NCBI RefSeq assembly: GCF_002777825.1 | Contig: NZ_MEIR01000043.1 | Coordinates: 110,772-174,771 of the forward strand | From: Snodgrassella alvi | Lineage (GTDB): Bacteria; Pseudomonadota; Gammaproteobacteria; Burkholderiales; Neisseriaceae | Reading direction: 5' to 3' | Length of the DNA stretch: 64,000 bases | Part shown: positions 49,108 to 59,001 of the stretch, in pieces | Layout of the letters: every line of letters starts with the position of its first letter | Position numbering within the stretch: position 1 is the stretch's first letter | Notes under the pieces: generated by a model | What the model was told of the DNA's origin: nothing | The model's database searches: none | The model's input: the letters and a program-made list of their open reading frames with translations, nothing else | Translations under genes and position numbers: made by a program

Positions 49108-50187
49108 ATGAACACACAATCCATTACCACCTTACTCAACAGCATCACCATTCCAGCCAGTAGCCGTACCCTGGGTAGTGAAAAAGCCGTCAGTAACGTT
49201 ACCATCGTCAGCGATGGCATTCATCTTGACCTCACCTTTCCCTATCCCGTTGCACACCTCATTGATGAACTGCAACAGCGTATCGATCAGGCCATCACTG
49301 CCGAATTTGGCGATACCCCCTTATTTGTACAGGTACAGCTGGCTATAGGCAAACACAAAGTACAGCCCGGCGTACAAACCATTGCCGGCGTTAAAAACAT
49401 CATCGCCGTAGCCTCAGGCAAAGGCGGTGTGGGTAAATCCACCACCAGCGCCAATCTGGCCGTTGCTTTAAGCCGTATGGGCGCACGCGTAGGCGTACTT
49501 GATGCCGATATTTACGGCCCCAGCCAGCCTACCATGCTTGGCGTAGCCACACAGGAACCACGCCAGCATGACGGCAAAATGATTCCCGTAATGGCCGCCG
49601 GTGAAATTCAGGTGATGTCAGTGGGCTTTCTGGTTGATACCGATCAGGCAGTTATCTGGCGCGGCCCGATGGTAAGTCAGGCTTTACAGCAGCTACTGTT
49701 TCAAAGCCAGTGGGACGATGTGGATTATCTGATTATCGACTTACCCCCCGGTACCGGCGATATCCAGCTCACACTGGCACAGAAAATTCCGGTTACCGGT
49801 GCAGTAGTAGTCACCACACCGCAAGATGTGGCTCTGATTGATGCCCGCAAAGCTGTGAATATGTTCCAAAAAGTGAATATTCCCATTTTCGGCGTGCTCG
49901 AAAACATGTCCATGCATATCTGTTCTCAATGCGGCCATGTCGAATCCATTTTTGGTCAGAATGGCGGTAAAGAATTGGCAGACAAACTCGGCGTCCCCCT
50001 GCTGGGACAGCTACCGTTAACACTGGCGGTACGTGAAGCCATGGATAATGGTAGCGCCTGCATACTGGCACAACAGCAGCCCCAAATCGCCAGCCTGTAT
50101 GAACAGGCAGCATGGAAGCTGGTACAGGCACTGGCCGATCAGGGCAAAGACTATAGCCAGCGTTTCCCCAAAATTGTGGTTGAGTAA
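49108..50187 (+). CDS. mrp: Iron-sulfur cluster carrier protein Mrp/ApbC
   Basis: Mrp/ApbC is a P-loop ATPase that binds and delivers [4Fe-4S] clusters to apoproteins. The 359-aa protein has an N-terminal DUF59-like segment, the deviant Walker A loop ASGKGGVGKSTTSANLA (about 107-123), DADIYGPSQP, VDYLIIDLPPGTGDIQL, and near residue 271 the CSQCGH motif that binds the cluster. The length and all motifs are normal. It is the first gene of a co-directional series leading into birA-coaX. Confidence 0.95.
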   Translation: MNTQSITTLLNSITIPASSRTLGSEKAVSNVTIVSDGIHLDLTFPYPVAHLIDELQQRIDQAITAEFGDTPLFVQVQLAIGKHKVQPGVQTIAGVKNIIAVASGKGGVGKSTTSANLAVALSRMGARVGVLDADIYGPSQPTMLGVATQEPRQHDGKMIPVMAAGEIQVMSVGFLVDTDQAVIWRGPMVSQALQQLLFQSQWDDVDYLIIDLPPGTGDIQLTLAQKIPVTGAVVVTTPQDVALIDARKAVNMFQKVNIPIFGVLENMSMHICSQCGHVESIFGQNGGKELADKLGVPLLGQLPLTLAVREAMDNGSACILAQQQPQIASLYEQAAWKLVQALADQGKDYSQRFPKIVVE

Positions 50188-50348
50188 GCCCGAACAAACA
50201 GAGACAATTCCCCAACCATGCGATAACATTCACAACGGTTATGCCCGCACAACCGTTGACACAGCCTACCCGTATCCGGTCATATAGCAAAAGCAGCAAC
50301 ACCGAATTAACCCATTGTTATCGATAATAACTATGGTGATGCCATTTT

Positions 50349-52076
50349 ATGAACACACCGTTTTGGCCTTTACTGGCTCTACTTGCCGATGGTCTGGCAC
50401 ATAATGTCCAGACACTGGCAAATACCCTGAATAAAAAAATCCCCCAGCTCAATGCAGCCTGGCAGGATATGCCTGCCCACATCCAGAATCTATTGCGCCA
50501 GCACAATGACGTCTGGCAGCTCACCAAAACCCTGGCACTGATACCAGAACACACCTTCAACAATTGTGCCCGCCAGTATGGGTTTAATCCCCGTCTGCTG
50601 GTACAAACCACCTCCACCAACACCATCCTGCTGGAACAGGTACGCCACGCACCTACTAACGCCCCACCACAAATCTGTCTGGCCTATGAACAGACTGCCG
50701 GCCGTGGCCGGCAAGGTAAAACGTGGCAAAACCGTATTGGCGAATGCCTGATGTTTAGCCTGAGCTGGTCATTCCAACGCCCGCAGGTTCAATTGGGCGG
50801 CCTGGCACTGGTCGTAGCACTGGCCGTAGCCCAAACCCTGCGCGAACTCGGCATAACAGCACAAATCAAATGGCCGAATGATCTCATGCTGGATAACAGC
50901 AAACTTGGCGGCATTCTGATTGAAACCGTACCACAACAGAAACAAACCACCGCCATCATCGGTATCGGCTTAAACTTCAGTATCCCCGATCAGGTGGGCA
51001 CAGCCACCGCTATCCTGTCGCTGCTGCCACAGGCGCAGGTAACACAGATTTTTCAGGGCATTCTGTCCCGACTGGCACAATACCTGCCACGTTTCAATCA
51101 GGATGGACTCAGCCCCTTTCTGGCCGATTACAACCAGCTGCACCGCGATCAGGGACAACTAGTACACCTGTTAGCCAATGGCAGCAGCATTGCCGAAGGC
51201 ACAGTCAGCGGTATTGCCGCTTCCGGTGCCCTGCTGCTGCAAACCGCCAGCGGTGAACGCAGCTTTGTCACCGGCGAAATCAGCCTGCGTCCGGGTGCAG
51301 CACAGAACCAGCTCAAAGAAGCTGGCAGCAAACGTTACCTGCTGCTGGACGCCGGCAACAGCAAACTCAAATGGGCCTGGGTAGAAAACGGCTGTATACT
51401 CAGCTATGGCAAAGCAGCCTATTACGACCTGCAACCATTAATACAGGACTGGGCACAACATGGTACCGGTGTACAGCGTATTATCGGCTGCGCTGTTTGT
51501 GGCAAAACACGCCAGCAGCAAATCGCCAGCATTCTGCCCAGCCCAGTAATGTGGCTGCCTTCCATGCCAGAAGCGCTTGGAATCTACAATCATTACCGCA
51601 AGCCCGCCGAACATGGTGCCGATCGCTGGTTTAACATCATTGGCAGCCGGCGCTACAGCCGTCAGGCCTGCGTTGTGGTCAGCTGTGGTACAGCCGTCAC
51701 CGTGGATGCACTTACCGATAACAATCATTATCTGGGTGGCAGCATCCTACCAGGATTTCATTTAATGAAAGAAGCATTATCCAAACGCACAGCCAACCTC
51801 AACCGCCCGCTGGGTAAACCCTATGCATTTGCCACCACCACCCCAAATGCCATGGCCAGCGGCATCATGGATGCAGTCTGTGGTGCCATCATCCTGATGC
51901 ATGCACGCCTGCAACAGAAAGTCGGTGAAGGCAAGCCTGTCGACATCATTATTACCGGCGGTGGTGCCAATAAAGTAGCTCAGGCACTACCCAACACATT
52001 TGTCTTAGACAACCGCATTGAAATTGTGGATAATTTAGTAATTTATGGTTTACTCAATTGGGTTGAATACGCATGA
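50349..52076 (+). CDS. birA/coaX: Fused biotin-protein ligase and type III pantothenate kinase
   Basis: One 575-aa protein joins two enzymes. Residues 1-~320 are BirA: an N-terminal winged-helix-like region, the biotinyl-AMP loop AGRGRQGKTW (GRGRQG at 118-123), KWPNDLML (174-178) and the C-terminal SH3-like domain. It attaches biotin to acetyl-CoA carboxylase. From ~330 on it is CoaX: LLLDAGNSKLKWAW, EHGADRWFNIIGSR, VVSCGTAVTVDA and ITGGGANKVAQAL. It phosphorylates pantothenate in the first step of CoA synthesis. This fusion is known from Neisseria. The stop overlaps the next start (ATGA). Confidence 0.95.
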   Translation: MNTPFWPLLALLADGLAHNVQTLANTLNKKIPQLNAAWQDMPAHIQNLLRQHNDVWQLTKTLALIPEHTFNNCARQYGFNPRLLVQTTSTNTILLEQVRHAPTNAPPQICLAYEQTAGRGRQGKTWQNRIGECLMFSLSWSFQRPQVQLGGLALVVALAVAQTLRELGITAQIKWPNDLMLDNSKLGGILIETVPQQKQTTAIIGIGLNFSIPDQVGTATAILSLLPQAQVTQIFQGILSRLAQYLPRFNQDGLSPFLADYNQLHRDQGQLVHLLANGSSIAEGTVSGIAASGALLLQTASGERSFVTGEISLRPGAAQNQLKEAGSKRYLLLDAGNSKLKWAWVENGCILSYGKAAYYDLQPLIQDWAQHGTGVQRIIGCAVCGKTRQQQIASILPSPVMWLPSMPEALGIYNHYRKPAEHGADRWFNIIGSRRYSRQACVVVSCGTAVTVDALTDNNHYLGGSILPGFHLMKEALSKRTANLNRPLGKPYAFATTTPNAMASGIMDAVCGAIILMHARLQQKVGEGKPVDIIITGGGANKVAQALPNTFVLDNRIEIVDNLVIYGLLNWVEYA

Positions 52077-52900
52077 AATGGCTGTTTGCAATCTTGGTAG
52101 CATTAAATATTATTGTTTTCGGCAGCATGATAGCTGGTAAACTAGTGCATGGCGTGTCTGCCTCACCCGCTGCCGCCAGCGCCGCCAGCCCTGCTGCTGA
52201 AGTGGTTGAAACTGCCGCACCAGCCACCCCGGACATCAGCGTGCGCCATACATCTGAAGTAGCTGAAACAGCCACCAGCAGCAGTGTGCCTGCCACCAAA
52301 CCTGCCAGTAAAACCGATACAACTGCTGTCAACAAAACAAAAACTGACACGCCCGCCAACGCCGACAAACCGGCTACACCAACACCTACAACCAATACCT
52401 GTACCGCCACAGTTACCCTGCCAGAAGATGATTTTCACCGCATCAAAGGCTTGCTCAACCACTGGCCGTTTACCACCAGCCGCTTCATCGAACAAGCTAG
52501 CAGCCCAGCCAAACCACATCGTGCGCCCACACCTACCCGTTACATGGTGGCACTCTCTTCAAATGGCGACAACGATATCCGTGCCCGTCTGCAAGAACAT
52601 GGCTTTGACTACGGCATCAATCAGGGTAAAGTCAGCCTCGGTGTATTCAACCGGCGTGACGATGCAGAAAGCCTAATGGCTCGCGCTAAAATGCAGGGAT
52701 TCAGCGATGCCTTCATCACCACTCTAGGTGGCAGCAGTAGCGACAGTGATAGTGAAAGCGACAGCCAGTCTGGCCACACCCCCATCAGCATTGCCAAAAT
52801 GCGCGTTGTATTCAGTGGTGTAGACAACTCTGCCATGCATGATATCAACGCCATTACTGGCCGTTATGGCCGTATGCAGCGCAGCGGTAACTGTCATTAA
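52073..52900 (+). CDS. SPOR-domain-like membrane-anchored protein
   Basis: A 275-aa protein with an N-terminal membrane anchor (LFAILVALNIIVFGSMIAG). A long Ala/Thr/Pro-rich low-complexity linker (about 30-115) follows, then a C-terminal domain that resembles SPOR (RYMVALSSNGDNDIRARLQE, then KVSLGVFNRRDDAESLMARA). SPOR domains bind denuded glycan strands at the division septum. A Ser/Asp-rich insertion (about 222-232) and a short tail close the protein. Its start overlaps the birA-coaX stop by four bases, so it is translationally coupled. Confidence 0.75.
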   Translation: MKWLFAILVALNIIVFGSMIAGKLVHGVSASPAAASAASPAAEVVETAAPATPDISVRHTSEVAETATSSSVPATKPASKTDTTAVNKTKTDTPANADKPATPTPTTNTCTATVTLPEDDFHRIKGLLNHWPFTTSRFIEQASSPAKPHRAPTPTRYMVALSSNGDNDIRARLQEHGFDYGINQGKVSLGVFNRRDDAESLMARAKMQGFSDAFITTLGGSSSDSDSESDSQSGHTPISIAKMRVVFSGVDNSAMHDINAITGRYGRMQRSGNCH

Positions 52901-52928
52901 GCAAGCCAGCAAACCTTCTTGAGGCTTC

Positions 52929-54404
52929 ATGAGCACCCGTGCAGTTATCCTAAAAAACATCTCCGCCAACCTGTTGTTGCAACTGATAACTGCACTGGGC
53001 GGATTTATCCTGCCGCCGCTAATTGTCGTAACCTATGGTTCGGCCACCAACGGCATGCTCGCTTCCATCAAACAGTTCATTGCCTACCTCACCCTGCTCG
53101 AGGCAGGTATTGGTGCTGCTGCCATCGTTGCACTCTATCAGGCACTAACTGCCCACGACAACCAGCTGCGCAACCGCATTCTTGCAGCCACCCATCACTT
53201 TTATCGCATTTCCGGCAGCCTGTTTGCCATCGCACTACTCGTACTGGCCATCCTGTTTGCCTGGCTTACCCACAACGAAATCAGCGCCAGCCTTACCTTC
53301 TACATGGTACTGATAATGGGTGCGGTCAACATCCTCGACTTCTTCTTTTTCGGCAGCTACCGCGCCCTGCTCACCGCCGACCAGAAAACCTACATCATAT
53401 CCACCATACAGGCCGGCAGCATCCTCGCCAACATTACCGTCTGCTACTGGCTGATCAGCGCCGGCTACAACATCCTCACCGTACAGATAGCCTCCACCCT
53501 GATACAGGCGAGCAAATTCCTGCTGTACCGCCACTATATCAAACACCACTACCGCAACCTGAACCAGCACTACAACAAACACAACGCCTACCAACTACAA
53601 CAAACCTGGGATGCACTCACCCACCAGCTCACCGGCCTGCTTATATTCAGCTCCCCACTAGTACTGATTACCCTTTTCCTGTCACTAAAAGACGCCAGCA
53701 TTTACGCCATCTATGCCCTGATTTTTGGCGCCATCAAAATGGCCTTACAGTCCCTATCGCAGGGCATGCAGGCCATATTCGGCCATAGCCTCACCATCGA
53801 TCCCGAACGTACCAGACAAAACTTCTGCCGCTATAACCGCCTCTTCATGTGCTTTCTCGGCTGGGTTTACACCTGCACCGGCCTGCTGCTGGCACCCTTT
53901 ATTCAGCTCTACACCCACAATATGACCGATGCCAACTACCACCAGCCAGTACTGGCCATCCTGTTTTTACTGGTAGGCATCATCGAAAACAGTCGCATCC
54001 CCAGCATGACCATCATCATGGCCGCCGGCCGCTACAAGGCCACCAAACCACAGGCACTGCTTGAAGCAGGCCTCAACATCACCTGCTCCCTGTGCTTTAT
54101 CCAGCTATGGGGCAGCACCGGCATCCTGCTGGCGGCGCTAGTATCTTTCCTTTACCGCAGCAGCGAAATGGTACATTACACCTGCAAGCATATCCTGTCC
54201 CTGTCCTGCACACGCCCCTACCTGTTATGGCTGGTGGTATTTGCCACCATCAGCATCAGCATCAGCATCGGCTGGCAACCCGTCAGCAGCATCAGCGTAC
54301 ACAACTATCTGGACTGGATTAAACTCAGCTGCATTACCGGCCTGAGCGCTGCCATACCTTTCAGCCTCCTGCTATTTCTCATCTATCGTCAGCCTGCCCA
54401 ATGA
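52929..54404 (+). CDS. wzx: Wzx-type polysaccharide flippase (MATE/MVF superfamily)
   Basis: A 491-aa protein with about 12-14 membrane helices, starting with ILKNISANLLLQLITALGGF, the typical start of O-antigen/capsule flippases. It would move undecaprenyl-linked oligosaccharide units to the periplasmic face. The next gene's ATG overlaps its stop by four bases (ATGA). This is the first gene of a five-gene surface polysaccharide operon. The sequence is richer in G+C, and especially in C on the coding strand, than the genes before 52 kb. Substrate specificity cannot be told. Confidence 0.85.
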   Translation: MSTRAVILKNISANLLLQLITALGGFILPPLIVVTYGSATNGMLASIKQFIAYLTLLEAGIGAAAIVALYQALTAHDNQLRNRILAATHHFYRISGSLFAIALLVLAILFAWLTHNEISASLTFYMVLIMGAVNILDFFFFGSYRALLTADQKTYIISTIQAGSILANITVCYWLISAGYNILTVQIASTLIQASKFLLYRHYIKHHYRNLNQHYNKHNAYQLQQTWDALTHQLTGLLIFSSPLVLITLFLSLKDASIYAIYALIFGAIKMALQSLSQGMQAIFGHSLTIDPERTRQNFCRYNRLFMCFLGWVYTCTGLLLAPFIQLYTHNMTDANYHQPVLAILFLLVGIIENSRIPSMTIIMAAGRYKATKPQALLEAGLNITCSLCFIQLWGSTGILLAALVSFLYRSSEMVHYTCKHILSLSCTRPYLLWLVVFATISISISIGWQPVSSISVHNYLDWIKLSCITGLSAAIPFSLLLFLIYRQPAQ

Positions 54405-55153
54405 TACCCAAACTGATTCACTACTGCTGGTTTGGCTCCCAGCCACTGCCTGCCACCACCCAGCGCTATCTGGATAGCTGGCGCCAGTTTCTGCCCGACT
54501 ATCAAATCCAGCTGTGGAACGAACACAACTTCGACTATCAGGCCAACCCCTACGCCCGCGCCGCCTACGCCGCCGGCAAATATGCCTTTGTTGCCGACGT
54601 CTGCCGCATTCAGGCACTGTATCAGCACGGTGGCATCTATCTGGACACCGACGTACAGATGGTGGCCTCATTCGACCCCTTCCTGCACCATCACTGCTTT
54701 ACTGGTTTCGAACAGGGTATGAATCCCTACACCCGCCAGCTCACCTGTAACCCGCAGGCCGGCGTCATGGGCTGCGAAGCCGGCAGCACCCTGATGCACC
54801 ATATCTGGCAGCAATACCAGAACCTCGAATTCAACCCACAGCAGCTCACCACCATCAACCAGCTATTCAAACAGCTCTACCAGCAGCACGGCATTATCCT
54901 CAACAACCAGCAGCAGGAAATCCCCGGCTACGTCTGCGTCTACCCCAGCGACTACTTCATGGCCAAAAATGCCTATACCCACGAACTGAACCGCACCGCC
55001 AACACCGTCTGCATTCATCACTACGATGGCACCTGGCTCAACGACAGCAAACGCATCGACCAGCTCAAACGCCGGCTGCTAAACCTCCTACGTACCACCC
55101 TCGGCGCCCGCAACAGCCAGAAACTCATCGCCCTGCTCAAACGGAGACATTAA
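54401..55153 (+). CDS. Glycosyltransferase, GT32 (Och1-like)
   Basis: A 250-aa cytoplasmic glycosyltransferase with the GT32 pattern: IPKLIHYCWFG at the N-terminus, YAFVADVCRIQALYQHGGIY, and the DxD motif LDTDVQ (Asp82, Asp84) for binding the sugar nucleotide through a metal. It would add a hexose to the growing lipid-linked unit. It overlaps wzx by four bases, and its stop overlaps the next start by one base (TAATG). Donor and acceptor are unknown. Confidence 0.88.
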   Translation: MIPKLIHYCWFGSQPLPATTQRYLDSWRQFLPDYQIQLWNEHNFDYQANPYARAAYAAGKYAFVADVCRIQALYQHGGIYLDTDVQMVASFDPFLHHHCFTGFEQGMNPYTRQLTCNPQAGVMGCEAGSTLMHHIWQQYQNLEFNPQQLTTINQLFKQLYQQHGIILNNQQQEIPGYVCVYPSDYFMAKNAYTHELNRTANTVCIHHYDGTWLNDSKRIDQLKRRLLNLLRTTLGARNSQKLIALLKRRH

Positions 55154-56232
55154 TGAACACCAACACCGACAATGCCCCGATTGACTTCGTCCTGCCATGG
55201 GTAGATGGCAGCGATCCAGCATGGCAGGCCGAAAAAAACCACTACCTGCCCCGGCATGATGGGCGCAGCGATGCCACCAGCAGCAACCGCTATCAGGACT
55301 TCGGTACCCTGCGCTACGTACTGCGTTCCATCGAACAAAACTGCCCGTGGTATCACAAAATCTACCTGATTACCGCCAACCAGCGCCCGCACTGGCTGCA
55401 AACCAACCATCCCAGAATCGAAATCATCAACCACACACAACTGTTTATCCAGCCGCAGAACCTGCCCGTATTCAACTCATCCGCCATCGAAATGAACCTG
55501 GTCAACCTTCAAGGCCTGAGCGAACACTTCGTCTACCTCAACGACGACACCGTTATCCTGCGCCCCACCCCACGCGAACGCCTGTTCCAGCACGGCCTGC
55601 CCGTCGACTTCCTCTGTCACGGCTGGCTAAAGCGCAACGCCCTGTTTCGTCGCCTGCGCGGCCAGAGTAGCTGGGTAGACGCCCTCAACAACAACATCGC
55701 CCTGATTAACCGCATATATAAGCCCGCTACCCTGAACACACAGCACCTTTTCGCCCCCAGCTACAGCCTGCGCGAAAAACTCAGCAACGCCCTGCTTAAA
55801 TACCTCCACCGCCAATACTTCTGGTTTGCCCACTGGCACCAGCCCCAGCCCTATACCCGCAGCACCCTGCAACAGGTTTACCAGCATTTCCAGCCCGAAA
55901 TCCTCGCCTGTACCGCCAACCGCTTCCGTGCCCGCAACGACCTCACCATCTACCTCAACCGCTACTGGCATCTGGCCAGCGGTGCCTTCATCCCCCACAA
56001 ACACAACGACGGCTTTGTACGCAACATCAGCAACCTAACCGAACTCAACCGCGCCATCGACCACCTACACCAACACCCCGAAATCCGCTTCGTCTGCCTC
56101 AACGATACCTGCAACAACAGCAACGAACTGGCACAGCTCAACGCTGCTCAGAGCGCATTCTACGAACACTACCTGCCCAACCCAGCCTCATTCGAACACA
56201 ACAGCAGCCAGCCACCACAACAGCGCGCATAA
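55153..56232 (+). CDS. Stealth-family sugar-phosphate transferase
   Basis: A 359-aa protein of the Stealth family, hexose-1-phosphate transferases that build phosphodiester-linked capsules (examples: meningococcal CsaB/SiaD-type serogroup A/X enzymes). Conserved region 1 is IDFVLPWVDGSDPAW (about 10-24). Region 2 contains FGTLRYVLRSIEQNCPW, KIYLITANQRPHWL and FVYLNDDTVIL. Region 3 (HGLPVDFLCH) and region 4 (about 255-325) follow. The presence of this protein predicts phosphodiester bonds in the polymer. The starting ATG overlaps the previous stop by one base. Confidence 0.9.
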   Translation: MNTNTDNAPIDFVLPWVDGSDPAWQAEKNHYLPRHDGRSDATSSNRYQDFGTLRYVLRSIEQNCPWYHKIYLITANQRPHWLQTNHPRIEIINHTQLFIQPQNLPVFNSSAIEMNLVNLQGLSEHFVYLNDDTVILRPTPRERLFQHGLPVDFLCHGWLKRNALFRRLRGQSSWVDALNNNIALINRIYKPATLNTQHLFAPSYSLREKLSNALLKYLHRQYFWFAHWHQPQPYTRSTLQQVYQHFQPEILACTANRFRARNDLTIYLNRYWHLASGAFIPHKHNDGFVRNISNLTELNRAIDHLHQHPEIRFVCLNDTCNNSNELAQLNAAQSAFYEHYLPNPASFEHNSSQPPQQRA

Positions 56233-56376
56233 ATGTAAAAAAATCAGCAACTACCCTTAATTTAACTCCACAACCCCACCGCGCCAGCCACCCAAACGGC
56301 ACCAGCCAACATTGTTGCGATATAATAAACAAATCTTCACAAACACCGGGCATACACATCTACCGCAGCCAACATC

Positions 56377-57198
56377 ATGAAAACCCGTCCTTTTTCCGTT
56401 TTGCTTTCCCTGTATGCACACGAACAGCCCGGCTGGCTCAGCGCCTGCCTGGACAGCCTGTGTACCCAGAGCATACAGCCTGAAGAAATCATCATGGTAC
56501 TGGATGGCACCATCGGCACCGAGCTGCATCACGTACTTAGCCACTACCAGACCCGCCTGCCGCTGAAAATCATCCCCTTGCCACAGCACGTTGGCCTTGG
56601 CAACGCCCTCAATGCCGGCTTGCAGCATTGCCGGCACGAATGGATCATGCGCATGGATACCGACGACATCTGCGCACCTGAGCGCTTCGCGCACCAGTGG
56701 GCATACATCCAGCAACATCCTGAAGTCACCTTGTTCAGCGGCCAGATAGCCGAATTTAATACCACCCCGGAACACACCAGTGCCGTCAAACAAGTACCGC
56801 TTACCGACAGCGCCATTCGCCACTATGCCCAGTGGCGCAACCCCATCAACCACATGGCTGTGGCCTACCGTAAAAGTGCCGTACAGGCAGTAGGCGGCTA
56901 CCAGCACCACCAATGGATGGAAGACTACAACCTGTGGCTGCGCCTGCTGGCTGCCGACTATCCGGTTGCCAACCTGCCTCAAATCCTTGTCTATGCCCGT
57001 GCCGGCCACAACATGCATGCACGCCGGCGCGGATTACGCTATTTCAGCAGCGAATGGCAGCTACTGCGGCTCAAACGCCGCCTCCGCAGCCAGCCACTGC
57101 TATCTGCCCTAAGCTGCTTTGCCCTGCGCGGCAGCAGCCGCCTGCTGCCCACCCGCCTGCTGAGCAATCTCTACCAACATTTGCGCCTGAACAAATAA
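56377..57198 (+). CDS. Glycosyltransferase family 2 (AmsE-like)
   Basis: A 273-aa GT-A fold glycosyltransferase: FSVLLSLYAHEQPGWLSACL, SIQPEEIIMVLDG, the nucleotide-binding region VGLGNALNAGLQHC, and the metal-binding DTDDICAPERF (Asp94-Asp97). The acceptor-side motif WMEDYNLWLRLL follows. It resembles AmsE-type enzymes of exopolysaccharide synthesis. A gap of 144 bp separates it from the Stealth gene and may hold an internal promoter, but transcription is probably continuous. Sugar specificity is unknown. Confidence 0.9.
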   Translation: MKTRPFSVLLSLYAHEQPGWLSACLDSLCTQSIQPEEIIMVLDGTIGTELHHVLSHYQTRLPLKIIPLPQHVGLGNALNAGLQHCRHEWIMRMDTDDICAPERFAHQWAYIQQHPEVTLFSGQIAEFNTTPEHTSAVKQVPLTDSAIRHYAQWRNPINHMAVAYRKSAVQAVGGYQHHQWMEDYNLWLRLLAADYPVANLPQILVYARAGHNMHARRRGLRYFSSEWQLLRLKRRLRSQPLLSALSCFALRGSSRLLPTRLLSNLYQHLRLNK

Positions 57199-57208
57199 AC
57201 CACACATT

Positions 57209-58447
57209 ATGCGAAGATTACTGTCCTATAAAAGCCGCCTCTTCTTCGGAACCCTGCTGGTCATGCTATTGCCACTGGCCATCATGGAGCCCATCAAAGG
57301 CTTCTCGCAGGGGCGTGCCGCCTTCATCACCAGCACCATCCTTGCCGGCATCGCCCACCTACTCAACACCAAATCCCTGTCCGTATTCAGCAATTTTCCC
57401 GGCAGAAAATCCGCCGTCATCGCCCTGCCGCATACCTTCTTCTGGTTTTTCGGCATGTGGATGGCCGCCAAATTCTTCAACCTGCCCTATACCGTGTGGT
57501 TCCTGTTTATGGCCGGCTGCCTGTCTCTCTTTTTGTGCGTAGCCTACATCTACTACCGCAACAAATTCATCACTACCTACGCCTACCTGCCCTTTGGGCG
57601 CGCCCTCAATGCCGACCAGCTACCCAACGTCAACTGGATAAAACTCACCAGCCCCAGCCTGCCCCTAGCCACCACCATCAACGGCATCGTAGCCGACCTG
57701 TACGAACCCGAGCTCGACCACCACTGGCAGAAATTCCTTGCCCGCCAAACTCTCGACGGCATGCCCGTTTACAACATCCGTCAGGTAGAAGAATTCCTTA
57801 CCGGCCGCGTAAAAATCCATCACCTATACGAAAACGACCTTGGCTCCCTCCTGCCTTCACCTACTTACGTTCTCATTAAACGCATTACCGACATCTTACT
57901 TATCCTCCTGTCTGCCCCCCTTACCCTGCCGGTAATGCTCATCACCGCCATTGCCATCAAACTCGAAAGCCCCGGCGATATCCTGTTCCGCCAAAACCGC
58001 GTCGGCCGCGGCGGCCGCGAATTCTGCATCTACAAATTCCGCAGCATGTGCAGCGACTCCGAAAAAAACGGCGCCCAGATGGCACAACTGGGCGACGCCC
58101 GCGTCACCCGCATCGGCCACATCATCCGCAAAACCCGCATCGACGAATTGCCCCAGTTCTGGAATATCCTCAAAGGCGACATGAGCCTTATCGGCCCCCG
58201 CCCCGAACAAAAAATCTTTGTCGACCAGTTTATTCAGGAAATCCCCTTCTACGACTACCGCCACATCGTCAAACCCGGCATCTCCGGCTGGGCGCAGGTT
58301 ACCCAGGGCTACGCCGCCGACACCGAACAAACCCAGATAAAAATCGAACACGATTTTTACTACATCAAACATTTCTCCTTCTCACTCGACATACTCATAT
58401 TCTTCAAAACCCTCAAAACCATGCTCACCGGCTTCGGTGCACGCTAA
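57209..58447 (+). CDS. Initiating undecaprenyl-phosphate sugar-1-phosphate transferase
   Basis: A 412-aa polyprenyl-phosphate sugar transferase. The N-terminal half has two to four membrane segments and a small soluble domain. From about residue 225 the bacterial sugar transferase domain follows: a membrane-reentrant helix, SPGDILFRQNRVGRGGREF, IYKFRSM, the catalytic RKTRIDELPQFWNILKGDM, LIGPRPEQ and PGISGWAQVTQG. It transfers a sugar-1-phosphate to undecaprenyl phosphate, starting the repeat unit that the other transferases extend and Wzx exports. It is the last gene of the operon. No polymerase gene is in the operon. Confidence 0.92.
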   Translation: MRRLLSYKSRLFFGTLLVMLLPLAIMEPIKGFSQGRAAFITSTILAGIAHLLNTKSLSVFSNFPGRKSAVIALPHTFFWFFGMWMAAKFFNLPYTVWFLFMAGCLSLFLCVAYIYYRNKFITTYAYLPFGRALNADQLPNVNWIKLTSPSLPLATTINGIVADLYEPELDHHWQKFLARQTLDGMPVYNIRQVEEFLTGRVKIHHLYENDLGSLLPSPTYVLIKRITDILLILLSAPLTLPVMLITAIAIKLESPGDILFRQNRVGRGGREFCIYKFRSMCSDSEKNGAQMAQLGDARVTRIGHIIRKTRIDELPQFWNILKGDMSLIGPRPEQKIFVDQFIQEIPFYDYRHIVKPGISGWAQVTQGYAADTEQTQIKIEHDFYYIKHFSFSLDILIFFKTLKTMLTGFGAR

Positions 58448-58466
58448 ACCATCAATCCACATAAAA

Positions 58467-58498
58467 AACGCTACCAGTAAAACCTTACCGGTAGCGTT
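58467..58498. terminator. Hairpin after the polysaccharide operon
   Basis: Arms AACGCTACCAGTAA / TTACCGGTAGCGTT (14 bp, one mismatch) with a four-base loop lie 20 bases past the last gene. The strongest T-run is on the minus-strand side, so termination of the plus-strand operon may be partial or bidirectional. Confidence 0.6.
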
Positions 58499-59001
58499 AC
58501 AACATACATCATAAAAACAAAATGACACGACTGCTGCCAAACAAAAACTCATAAGCCCGATAAAAAGCAATAAAAGCAAACCACGAATATCAAAACAGCC
58601 AAGCAGTAATACCCATAACATCACTTAATCTTCTGCTTACCATCATTTTCTATAATCTATTCAATTCCTTTAATTACATACCAAACAAAACCAGCCTACA
58701 TTTCGAACCCATATAAACGTATTGAAAACCAAGATATTCATCTTAACTACCAAACACGACAAACCCATTGTAATAAATGCACAATATATCCAAACCAAAC
58801 TTATGCCTAACAAATTATCAAAACACCATCAAACCTAATCTAAATCCCAAATCATCTATCCAGAAATATTCATTCCCCAGATATAACATATATTAACAAT
58901 ATAATTAATTCACAAATCTTATTTATCCATTAATACTTATTTAATAGCAGAAAAGTTAACCACAAAATAACATTTAACCATTTTACAAATATAAAATTTC
59001 C
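58499..59001. other. AT-rich spacer between the polysaccharide operon and the lipoprotein array
   Basis: No gene of coding quality. The composition changes sharply at about 58,500 from C-rich coding DNA to very AT-rich sequence. This continues to the point (about 59,002) where homology to the array unit begins abruptly. Confidence 0.6.

Noticed and set aside
52919..53788. Plus-strand frame of 289 codons overlapping wzx
   Set aside because: His/Pro/Gln-rich shadow of the flippase in another frame; no recognisable motif.
56257..57018. Long open frame on the minus strand (253 codons) opposite the GT2 gene
   Set aside because: It is antisense to a well-supported glycosyltransferase. Its translation is Val/Gly-rich with no motif, typical of shadow frames in C-rich genes.
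57896..58372. Minus-strand open frame of 158 codons opposite the sugar transferase
   Set aside because: It lies entirely inside the catalytic domain of the plus-strand gene; the composition (Asp/Val/Ala/Gly repeats) reflects codon bias only.
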